Made by a program: the position numbers and the translations under genes. The notes below the pieces were generated by a model. That model was not told the origin of the DNA, ran no database searches, and saw nothing but the letters and a program-made list of their open reading frames with translations. A stretch of DNA of 63,978 nucleotides from Clostridia bacterium (GTDB lineage: Bacteria > Bacillota > Clostridia > Christensenellales > CAG-138). Positions 1 through 6,363 of this stretch are shown piece by piece. The number at the start of each line of letters is the position of its first letter. The stretch's first letter is position 1. The stretch covers positions 1 to 63,978 of the forward strand of contig JAFXSG010000051.1 of NCBI GenBank assembly GCA_017525875.1, read 5' to 3'.

Positions 1-346
1 GATGCCCGATGTTTATAAGCCAGCCGAGCTCCACGCTGTTCTTACCCGCTTCGGTAAACGCCTGCGTCATCCACTCCATCTTTTCGGAAGGCGTTTCGGC
101 CGCTCTCCACAGCATAACGACCTTGGAGAGAAGCTCCTTTATCGAGGCTATAACGTCCTCCAGCAAATCCTCCTTGGAGGAATAGTTCCGGTAGAACGCG
201 GGCCTTGAGACCCCAGCCGCCGTCACGATCTCCGTGACGGATATTTGCGGGAGATCCTTTTCGTTCAAAAGCTTAACAAGGGCGGCCTTCATGCAGTCCT
301 GCGTTATCTTGTTTGCCTCTGCATTGGAGAGACGCAAAATATTCAT
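1..346 (-). CDS. TetR/AcrR-family transcriptional regulator (partial, C-terminus beyond left edge)
   Basis: Reading the minus strand from the ATG at 344-346 gives an open frame to the window edge. It begins MNILRLSNAEANKITQDC and continues with a typical TetR N-terminal DNA-binding domain: a predicted helix, then ISVTEIVTAAGVSRPAFYRN, which is the helix-turn-helix with the family's 'AGVSRxAFYRxYxSKEDLL' pattern. About 115 residues are visible; the ligand-binding C-terminal half is missing, so the inducer cannot be guessed. TetR proteins usually repress a neighbouring efflux or metabolic gene, and the target would lie outside this window. Family call is confident, function is not. Confidence 0.85.
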   Translation of the reverse strand, partial: MNILRLSNAEANKITQDCMKAALVKLLNEKDLPQISVTEIVTAAGVSRPAFYRNYSSKEDLLEDVIASIKELLSKVVMLWRAAETPSEKMEWMTQAFTEAGKNSVELGWLINIGH

Positions 347-449
347 TCGTTCAAGCCTCAATAATCTCCTTGACTATTATCTGGCTCTAGAAACAAAGAA
401 CATTGCATATTATACGGATGTCCTAAGGTTCATGAATGCCGCGGGACGA

Positions 450-1139
450 TTAGAGGAATTCGAAAAAGTACTGACACCAAGCTTTGTTATTAATGCTTAT
501 ATCAACGGATTGGGATTGGATGAACTGCTTGAATCCTGTGTTGAAATCCTCAACGAAGTTAAAGCGCACATAACGGTATATTTCCGCTTTATTGTTATCG
601 AGATTCTTTTTGTTGCCCAAAAACTCTTGAAAGAACTCTTCAAGCGACTTCCTAAAATTGTCAGCAACATCTCTGACATAGGCTCCGTCAGAATACTGCT
701 TTAAAGCTCTTGCGAAAGTAACACGTGCTTTGGGATAGTCAGACAGCCATTCCAACGGCTCGGAAACCAGTGCGCCGTCAAGCTCTTTTGCGCCATTTGG
801 AAAATAGAAAACCTCATCATCATCGTGAAACAGCTCATATGGAATACGGCTGTCATCAAGAGCCCTCTTGATCGCGTTCAGAATCGTTTCCTTGTGCACT
901 TTTTTACCAGGGTAATTGTTTACCATGGTTACAAGCGTAGCTAAGAAATCCGGGAACAGTTTTTGCTTTTTCTGCAGATATAGCCAAACTCGCTGTATAC
1001 CACTGAGCGAATCTAACCGGAGAATAGTCTCGGATGCCCGTATCTTCGGTATCGTATATTGATCCACTTCTCTATTACCTTTCGGAACTGACTTTTCCAT
1101 TATTGATAACTGGTACCATTTTTCTGCTTGGTCGGTCAT
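450..1139 (-). CDS. orphan protein, possible abortive-infection/HEPN-like relative
   Basis: An open frame of 229 residues in A+T-rich DNA unlike the G+C-rich neighbours, which suggests recent transfer. The C-terminal third contains the charged helical stretch NFRKSLEEFFQEFLGNKKNL, a pattern I associate with helical (HEPN-like) proteins of phage-defence and mobile regions; this resemblance is from memory and is weak evidence. The protein stops soon after GFKQFIQSQS, earlier than I would expect for such a domain, so it may be 3'-truncated. No signal peptide or membrane segment is visible. Next to it are a broken resolvase gene and other island debris. Function unknown. Confidence 0.5.
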   Translation of the reverse strand: MTDQAEKWYQLSIMEKSVPKGNREVDQYTIPKIRASETILRLDSLSGIQRVWLYLQKKQKLFPDFLATLVTMVNNYPGKKVHKETILNAIKRALDDSRIPYELFHDDDEVFYFPNGAKELDGALVSEPLEWLSDYPKARVTFARALKQYSDGAYVRDVADNFRKSLEEFFQEFLGNKKNLDNNKAEIYRYVRFNFVEDFNTGFKQFIQSQSVDISINNKAWCQYFFEFL

Positions 1140-1272
1140 CGGTACCGACCAACTTGCTTTTTACGTTAAAATAACTAGTACTATTTTTCGGTAATAAACC
1201 ATATAAACCCTTGTTGTTTAATGGAAGGAAGCTATGGTAGCGGCCAAGCCGCTCTCTTTAATATAACAATGA

Positions 1273-1485
1273 TTAGAACGAACTCATTCCTTTTCCAGTA
1301 AGGACTCTTTTTCTCATCTTGTACCTCCTAGATGCCTTCTTTAGCTTTCTATACTTCGGTCGGTCAAAAACTTTGCCGGATTGCTTTTCAACGATTATAC
1401 GATTAACGCCGTATTCGTTCAGGGCTACTACCTGCCGTGCTTCGTTCTGATCCTTTGTCGATACACGAACATAGCCATATATCAT
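1273..1485 (-). pseudogene. serine recombinase (resolvase/invertase) N-terminal remnant
   Basis: From the ATG at 1483-1485, preceded by a good AGGAGG ribosome-binding site at 1491-1496, the frame encodes MIYGYVRVSTKDQNEARQV and so on, the hallmark N-terminus of serine resolvases. It contains the catalytic serine of the YxRVSTxDQ motif and continues to the FDRPKYRKLKK region. The sequence then departs into KASRRYKMRKRVLTGKG and stops after 70 residues. Intact resolvases run to about 185 residues or more, with the conserved SIDRLGRN segment and a C-terminal helix-turn-helix, both absent here. It is therefore a truncated, presumably inactive, gene left by a mobile element. Confidence 0.8.
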
Positions 1486-1602
1486 GGGAACCCTCCTAAA
1501 TTCTGATGATTCAGTTGTATATAGCCTTGCACAAATAGAAAAGTCAAGCAAAATGAGTAAAAATTCCAATGACAGTTGCCGGGAAACTATTTGAATGCAA
1601 AT

Positions 1603-1628
1603 GAACACCTCGTGATATGGGGTGTTCA
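1603..1628. repeat. inverted repeat TGAACACC...GGTGTTCA
   Basis: An 8-bp perfect inverted repeat with a 10-base loop lies between the resolvase remnant and the end of the 454-residue gene. Its right arm and flank (GGTGTTCAAAGCAAACGA) resemble the sequence at 4553-4571 (GGTGTTCAAAAATAAACGA) on the other side of the three-gene cluster. It may be a mobile-element end or simply a terminator. Confidence 0.4.
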
Positions 1629-1667
1629 AAGCAAACGACTAGTATTGCGTTTAAATTATGAGACGAT

Positions 1668-3032
1668 CTAACGAAGAGCAGAGGTTGTTATCAGCAGCCA
1701 TTCTATTTCATCCCCGAACAGCTCCATTTCCTCGTCATACACGTGCATAAAGTCGATGACTACACCGTACTTTGCCGGGAACATGCTTTCGCAGTACTTG
1801 GGAATTACTGAGTGCGGGACTATACCGACATAGTCACTGCCTTCAAACCTTGCGAGTATCTCATCGGCGTCACGCAGGATGACGGGAAGCCCCGCCCGTG
1901 AAAGAGCGACATAAAAGCTAACCGCTTCCCGCTGACGGTGTTTGCCGGCTATGGCAAAGCAGAATCCGCAGGGACGCTTTGCCGCTTCCTCGGCAGTCAG
2001 TTCTCCGATCCGGACCTTATAATCAAGACTTTGCCTGTCGTTGCAGACAACCAGATCAACATGGGTGCTGTTGCCGCCACGGATGACCTCCCATGGATGG
2101 CCGCCGCCACGTGATCTGTCAAAATACCATTGTTCCCAGGCAGCGGGATTGTCGAAGTCAATGCCGGGGCCTTCATTTAACCCGTAACCGCGGCCGGTCA
2201 GCCCTTCGTCACGCCCATCAGCATATTTATCGTACTGATCGACGAGCGGGAGGTCTCCGCAATCATAGCCGCAGGCTATGTAACCGATAGAACAGGCTCG
2301 GAAGAAATCGTTTGCGGTCATCGTTTCGAGCCGGCCTATCTTATCAGCGTCATTCGCGCCGGAAGCCATCAGTTCTTTGAAAGCGTTTATGGTTTCATCA
2401 TCGAGCCCGTCCATTGCATTTTCCTTCCACTCCGGGTCCTTTTCCCATAGGGCAGAGCGCTTGATGACGCCGGTTTTGAACCTATATGGAAGCAGCGCAT
2501 TGAGCTCATCGTAATACGTGCCATTTTCAAGCTTTCTGATCGCATCTTCCGCTGCGGTAGTCAGCAGTCCGATAAGCGTTACGGCGGCACTCTCGCTGTA
2601 ACCGCCATGCTCGGCGAGCCCCATATCAAATACGGCGTTTACTATAATTCTGTCTCCAAACGATATCGACCTATGAAACAGCTCGCCGCCCCTGTTGAAC
2701 GATTCGGAAACGATGAGCTCGTACCAAGCAAGAGGCTCGGGATAATCCTCATGCCACAAGGCTTCATATTCCTCGTAGGTTTCGACTTCTCCGTAGCTCT
2801 TCAGGTCTTCAAACGAGTCGTAGTCTTCGATAGTCCCGCGCGGAACGGCGATCCAAAGGACTTTCACCTCTTGGCTTTTTTCAAGCGGAGCAAGAGGCGC
2901 AAACGCGCGGAAAAGAGACTCCATGGCAGAAACGATCCGTTCGGACGGAGCGGATGGGTTCAGGTAGCCGCGCTCAAAATACCGAAGCAGGCGGTCTATA
3001 TCGGGTGCTATAAGCTTATAATCTTCTTCCAT
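1668..3032 (-). CDS. hypothetical protein (454 aa), island gene
   Basis: A complete frame with a good ribosome-binding site (AAAGGAGAG) upstream of the ATG. The product is a soluble, acidic 454-residue protein without signal peptide, membrane helices or a motif I recognise. It is rich in aromatic residues and has a cysteine cluster in the middle (ACSIGYIACGYDCGDLP) and CGFCFAIAGKHR near residue 360. It is the last gene of a minus-strand trio whose first two members are a DUF2800/DUF3846-type phage or plasmid protein and a metallophosphoesterase, with only 21 bases between this gene and the latter. The context points to a phage- or conjugative-element cargo gene. Function unknown. Confidence 0.7.
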   Translation of the reverse strand: MEEDYKLIAPDIDRLLRYFERGYLNPSAPSERIVSAMESLFRAFAPLAPLEKSQEVKVLWIAVPRGTIEDYDSFEDLKSYGEVETYEEYEALWHEDYPEPLAWYELIVSESFNRGGELFHRSISFGDRIIVNAVFDMGLAEHGGYSESAAVTLIGLLTTAAEDAIRKLENGTYYDELNALLPYRFKTGVIKRSALWEKDPEWKENAMDGLDDETINAFKELMASGANDADKIGRLETMTANDFFRACSIGYIACGYDCGDLPLVDQYDKYADGRDEGLTGRGYGLNEGPGIDFDNPAAWEQWYFDRSRGGGHPWEVIRGGNSTHVDLVVCNDRQSLDYKVRIGELTAEEAAKRPCGFCFAIAGKHRQREAVSFYVALSRAGLPVILRDADEILARFEGSDYVGIVPHSVIPKYCESMFPAKYGVVIDFMHVYDEEMELFGDEIEWLLITTSALR

Positions 3033-3053
3033 AGTGTCTCTCCTTTGAAACTG

Positions 3054-3737
3054 TCACAGCGTTTCGAAGGATTCAAACAGGAAGTGCATCCTGTCTATCC
3101 GTTTATCGGTGTGCCAGTGTCCGCAGTACCAGGCCGAATAATCCAGGCTTTCTTCGATCGAATCAAGCCAGCGCTCGGTACTGTCATCAATAGTGCTCTG
3201 ATCGACGCAGGAAAGGAACATCTCTCGCGGCTCGTACTTATACGGGCATGTGTGCGAAAGAATAACGTCGATCTTGTGAGTGCGGAGCTGCTCTTCGACA
3301 AAGTGCTTGATTTCATCGGACGGCTGCTCATCCTCCCACCAGCCTAAACCGCGGGCGAGCCGTATGGGCTTATCTACGCTGTACGCTCCGCCGATCACAA
3401 TGCAGCGCCGGCCTTCAAGCAGGAAGATCTCTCCGTCTTTGGCAAAGAGCAGGTTAGGGAAATCCTCCTGCACCCACACTTTGCCGCCGTTCCAATCCCT
3501 GAGCGTATATCCGGGCACGGTCCACGGGCGCATTTCGTGATTGCCGTGTATGCAGAGCACCTTCGGGCCGCATATATCGAGCATAGCCTTGACGGCATCG
3601 TCCCTCTGCCCGCCGAAAAAGTTCACACCGACGTCGCCGAGAATAACGATGACATCATCCCGGCAGGGCTTGATTCGCCTGCAGAAGTTCACTATTCGCC
3701 ACGGGTCGCCGTGTATGTCGCCTGTTAGATAAATCAT
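3054..3737 (-). CDS. calcineurin-like metallophosphoesterase
   Basis: A 227-residue protein that opens with MIYLTGDIHGD, the metal-binding GDxHG motif at residues 6-10. GDVG (around residue 33) and CIHGNHE (around residue 57) follow, and C-terminal histidine motifs (LSHTCPY and CGHWHTDK) complete the dinuclear metal site. All five metallophosphoesterase blocks are present, so it should be an active phosphodiesterase or phosphatase; the substrate is unknown. Its start overlaps the stop of the upstream DUF2800/DUF3846 chimera by four bases (ATGA), implying translational coupling. Similar enzymes are common in phage and conjugative elements of gut Clostridia. Confidence 0.88.
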   Translation of the reverse strand: MIYLTGDIHGDPWRIVNFCRRIKPCRDDVIVILGDVGVNFFGGQRDDAVKAMLDICGPKVLCIHGNHEMRPWTVPGYTLRDWNGGKVWVQEDFPNLLFAKDGEIFLLEGRRCIVIGGAYSVDKPIRLARGLGWWEDEQPSDEIKHFVEEQLRTHKIDVILSHTCPYKYEPREMFLSCVDQSTIDDSTERWLDSIEESLDYSAWYCGHWHTDKRIDRMHFLFESFETL

Positions 3738-4327
3738 GGCCTTATTATACCATAATCCTCAGGCGTCTGATAAAGCTTTTTGTAGCGTTCGAGCTGCACG
3801 TCAGTCAGGCTCGCGAACTCCTCCTGGGCAAGGCCGACAACAAGGAAGGTTCCGGCAATGATATCGTAGATGCGGCCTATGCTGTCGCGAAGCGCGCGGT
3901 TAGGTTCCAGGCCTTCGAGTTTGCCTTCTTCGTTGCATACTATGGCAACGTTATCCGAAACGATCAGGCAGTCGCCCGTGCCGAAGCCCTCGGGTACATA
4001 GCAGGAATAATCGAGCTTCTGCTCAATCAAAACCTGCGGATCCGGGCAGCTCTTTTTTGCTTCGGCGATAGCTTCAAGCACGAAGCTGACATACCCGTCA
4101 GTGCAGGTGTCCATCTCATCCGAATCGTAGCGGCTTACGGGCTTTCTTGACCGCATCTTCAGCGCTCGCTTGAGCTTGTGCTCGCAAAGCGCGTGTGCAG
4201 CTGTGCCTTCTGCTGCCGCTTCAGTCTCCCGGTCTTCGAACTCCTGCTCCAGTCTTGCAGACGGATTGCAGTGCAACCATCTGTGCGATGAAGATGCCGA
4301 CAGCAGCGCGTGTGTAGCAGGAGGCAT
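3734..4327 (-). CDS. chimeric DUF2800 / DUF3846 protein, probable deletion fusion
   Basis: Residues 1 to about 126 (MPPATHALLSASSSHRWLHC to GTGDCLIVSDN) look like the N-terminus of DUF2800 phage/plasmid proteins, a family related to Cas4/RecB-like nucleases. The expected continuation with the nuclease-like core is missing. From about residue 127 the sequence changes to VAIVCNEEGKLEGLEPNRAL ... IYDIIAGTFLVVGL, which resembles DUF3846 proteins, normally a separate gene in the same kind of element. The simplest reading is an in-frame deletion that joined two genes. The SD-like GGAG before the ATG is good and the frame is intact, so it may still be expressed. Family names come from memory of the motifs. 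Confidence 0.65.
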   Translation of the reverse strand: MPPATHALLSASSSHRWLHCNPSARLEQEFEDRETEAAAEGTAAHALCEHKLKRALKMRSRKPVSRYDSDEMDTCTDGYVSFVLEAIAEAKKSCPDPQVLIEQKLDYSCYVPEGFGTGDCLIVSDNVAIVCNEEGKLEGLEPNRALRDSIGRIYDIIAGTFLVVGLAQEEFASLTDVQLERYKKLYQTPEDYGIIRP

Positions 4328-4373
4328 ACTTGATCTCCATAGCGCGCTTCAGCAGCTCTTCATAGTCAATCAT
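4221..4373 (-). CDS. small ORF overlapping the DUF2800 start (50 aa)
   Basis: An ATG at 4371-4373 with a strong GGAGGTG site 5 bases upstream opens a 50-residue frame (MIDYEELLKRAMEIKYASCY...) that overlaps the first third of the DUF2800 chimera in another frame. It could be a remnant of the upstream phage gene or a short leader that couples translation to the downstream start. The strong ribosome-binding site is the only solid evidence. Confidence 0.3.
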   Translation of the reverse strand: MIDYEELLKRAMEIKYASCYTRAAVGIFIAQMVALQSVCKTGAGVRRPGD

Positions 4374-4441
4374 TGACCCACCTCCAATGTGTTAGTCACG
4401 CATACCTGCGTGCCACACTTATTATACAGCTGGCCTTCACG

Positions 4442-4507
4442 CTCCGTGAAGGTGGCCCTAAAACTCCGTGACGGTGGCCTTAAAACTCCGTGCAGCTGGC
4501 CTTATTG
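4442..4507. repeat. three tandem 22-bp repeats (CTCCGTG...GGCC)
   Basis: Three consecutive copies of a unit CTCCGTGAMGGTGGCCYTAAAA start at 4442, 4464 and 4486, an exact 22-bp period. The last copy has GCAGCTGG in place of the middle. No gene lies between 4374 and the tRNA at 4774. Arrays of short repeats like this occur at the ends of IS21-type elements, but no transposase is present. Confidence 0.7.
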
Positions 4508-4560
4508 TAGCGAAATTTATAACGCTAACGAGACATTTCCTTTTTTGAGGGGGGTGTTCA

Positions 4561-4624
4561 AAAATAAACGATTACCCTGATTTGACCCACAAAATAAACG
4601 ATTACCGACCACAAAATAACGATT
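4561..4624. repeat. direct repeats AAAATAAACGATTACC
   Basis: Two exact copies of AAAATAAACGATTACC (4561-4576 and 4591-4606, period 30) and a third, degenerate copy AAAATAACGATT (4613-4624). With the preceding 22-bp repeats they fill the gene-free stretch 4374-4724. They may be the opposite terminus of the same deleted insertion sequence. Nothing else recognisable is in this stretch. Confidence 0.65.
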
Positions 4625-4724
4625 GATGCGTGAAAACACGAAAAAGTCTCTCCGGAGAACCGCCCGGAGGGGCTTTATACTACACAGTGACACTGATATT
4701 TTGCTTTATCTGCTGTATTATTTA

Positions 4725-4773
4725 CACAAAAAGACCCTTCATACCGAATTGTATCAAAATTGGTATGAAGGGT
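4725..4773 (-). terminator. rho-independent terminator of tRNA-Arg
   Basis: Perfect 12-bp inverted repeat ACCCTTCATACC (4734-4745) and GGTATGAAGGGT (4762-4773), followed on the minus strand by CTTTTTGTG. It begins directly after the tRNA CCA end. Confidence 0.85.
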
Positions 4774-4850
4774 TGGCGTACCTGCCGGGATTCGAACCCG
4801 GGACCTTCAGAGTCGGAGTCTGACACTCTATCCAGCTGAGCTACAGGTAC
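4774..4850 (-). tRNA. tRNA-Arg (anticodon CCG)
   Basis: The minus strand folds as a canonical 77-nt tRNA. The acceptor stem is GTACCTG/CAGGTAC (7 perfect pairs), the D-arm has GCTC/GAGT, the anticodon stem TCAGA/TCTGA holds loop CTCCGAC (anticodon CCG, reads CGG), and the T-arm CCGGG-TTCGAAT-CCCGG is perfect. The discriminator is G and CCA is encoded. It borders the accessory island on its 3' side, as expected for a gene used as an integration target. Confidence 0.97.
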
Positions 4851-4935
4851 ATATATAGCTGTATTTGAACGCGGAGCCGTTCGCTTAGGAGGAGAACGCT
4901 TTATCCTGTGAAGCTGCGTCCGCCCGCTAAACTTT

Positions 4936-4964
4936 ATTATACCACGGCATCAGCATTAAAGCAA
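4936..4964 (-). promoter_or_regulatory. sigma-A promoter of tRNA-Arg
   Basis: On the minus strand TTGCTT (4959-4964) and TATAAT (4936-4941) are separated by exactly 17 bases, about 85 bases upstream of the tRNA 5' end. Confidence 0.7.
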
Positions 4965-4988
4965 TGACGAGTTTTGATGAAGAAAACA

Positions 4989-5018
4989 TTGCCTAAACAG
5001 GTGTTCGGGTGGTATAAT
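4989..5018 (+). promoter_or_regulatory. sigma-A promoter of deoB
   Basis: TTGCCT (4989-4994) and TATAAT (5013-5018) with an 18-base spacer, 86 bases before the deoB ATG. It is divergent from the tRNA-Arg promoter, with the two -35 boxes about 25 bases apart. Confidence 0.7.
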
Positions 5019-5104
5019 ATCCAATTGAAGAATATATGTACTGCTGCGGAGCGGATCCACAGCAAACTGCCGGCCGCGGGCAAGCGCGGCGCCAAGGAGG
5101 AAAT

Positions 5105-6271
5105 ATGAAAAAACGTGCAATAATCATCGTTCTGGACAGCGTCGGCATCGGCGAAATGCCCGACGCCGCAGAGTTTGGCGACGAAGGCTCCCACACCCTC
5201 GGCAATACCTATGCACAGCGCCCGATGGAGATCCCGAACATGCTTGCGCTTGGCCTCGGAAATATCGAGAACTCAAAACTCCCGCCCGTTGAGGACCCGC
5301 GCGGCGCATACGGCCGGTCAGCCGAACGCACCAAGGCGAAGGACACCACGAGCGGGCATTGGGAGATGGCGGGCCTGCCTATGGACGTTCCTTTCCGCAC
5401 TTATCCGGACGGTTTCCCCAGGAGCGTCATGAACGAGTTCGAAATGAAGATCCACCGCGGCACTCTCGGCAACTGCGTCGCGTCCGGCACGGTCATCATC
5501 AACGAACTGGGCGATGAGCACGTCCGCACGGGCAAGCCGATCGTCTACACCTCTGCGGACAGCGTTTTCCAGATTGCCGCTCACGAAGAGGTCATCCCGC
5601 TCGACAAGCTCTATAAAATGTGCGAGACAGCAAGGGAAATGCTCGTTGGCGACAACCTCGTCGGCAGGGTCATCGCGCGCCCGTTCATCGGTTCGGACGG
5701 TCACTATACCAGGACGGAGAACCGCCGCGACTTCGCGCTCGAGCCCATCGGCGAGACCATCCTCGACCGGCTCTCCGGCAAAGGCATGGACGTCGTCGGC
5801 ATCGGCAAGATCGAGGACATCTTCGCTCATAGGGGCGTCACGACCGTCGACCACACCAAGAACAATCCTGACGGCATCGAGGCGACGATCCGTTTCCTCA
5901 AAGAGGGCAGGGGCGACTTCATCTTCACGAACCTTGTGGATACCGACATGCTCTACGGTCACCGCAACGACGTCGAGGGCTACGCCGGTGCTCTCGAGTA
6001 CTTCGATAAAAAACTGCCGGAGATCATGGATGCGATGAGCGATGACGATCTTTTGATCGTGACTGCAGACCACGGCTGCGATCCCACGACCCCGAGCACG
6101 GATCACAGCCGCGAATACATCCCGATCCTCGTATGGGGCAGGCACGTGAAGAGCTGCGATCTCGGCACGCTTTCCACTTTCGCGGATCTCGGCGCTACAG
6201 TCGTGGACTATCTCACCGGCGAGGACTTCGGCGTCGGTACTTCGTTCCTCGGGAAGGTCATCAAGGACTGA
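5105..6271 (+). CDS. deoB: phosphopentomutase
   Basis: Interconverts ribose-5-phosphate with ribose-1-phosphate (and the deoxy forms) in nucleoside salvage, in the cytoplasm. The 388-residue product has the family signature at the N-terminus ([16 protein letters not shown], with the metal-binding aspartate at residue 11), the phosphorylated-threonine motif [10 protein letters not shown] near residue 80, and the C-terminal metal site [19 protein letters not shown]. Length matches the family. The start at 5105 was preferred over an upstream in-frame ATG because it is preceded by AAGGAGG and matches the conserved N-terminus. It has its own promoter and is followed by a stem-loop. In Clostridia deoB commonly precedes dacF, as here. 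Confidence 0.97.
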   Translation: MKKRAIIIVLDSVGIGEMPDAAEFGDEGSHTLGNTYAQRPMEIPNMLALGLGNIENSKLPPVEDPRGAYGRSAERTKAKDTTSGHWEMAGLPMDVPFRTYPDGFPRSVMNEFEMKIHRGTLGNCVASGTVIINELGDEHVRTGKPIVYTSADSVFQIAAHEEVIPLDKLYKMCETAREMLVGDNLVGRVIARPFIGSDGHYTRTENRRDFALEPIGETILDRLSGKGMDVVGIGKIEDIFAHRGVTTVDHTKNNPDGIEATIRFLKEGRGDFIFTNLVDTDMLYGHRNDVEGYAGALEYFDKKLPEIMDAMSDDDLLIVTADHGCDPTTPSTDHSREYIPILVWGRHVKSCDLGTLSTFADLGATVVDYLTGEDFGVGTSFLGKVIKD

Positions 6272-6313
6272 ACCGAGCCGAGCGCCGCATAAGTGCGCAT
6301 AAAGCAGAATAAT

Positions 6314-6363
6314 ATCACCCTTTCACGGAATATGCTGTAACAGCAAAGTGAAGGGGTGATTTT
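6314..6363 (+). terminator. stem-loop between deoB and the dacF-like gene, covering its ribosome-binding site
   Basis: ATCACCCTTTCAC (6314-6326) pairs with GTGAAGGGGTGAT (6348-6360) over 13 bp with one G-U pair and a 21-base loop, followed by TTT and then the ATG at 6364. It may terminate the deoB transcript. The right arm contains the AAGGGGTGA Shine-Dalgarno sequence of the next gene, so the fold would also hide that site. Confidence 0.7.

Noticed and set aside
4442-4624. CRISPR array
   Set aside because: The repeats are directly tandem at 22 bp with no unique spacers, and no cas gene is present.
5318-6145. Long minus-strand frame inside deoB (275 residues)
   Set aside because: Shadow frame produced by high GC at third positions; the plus strand encodes an unmistakable phosphopentomutase.
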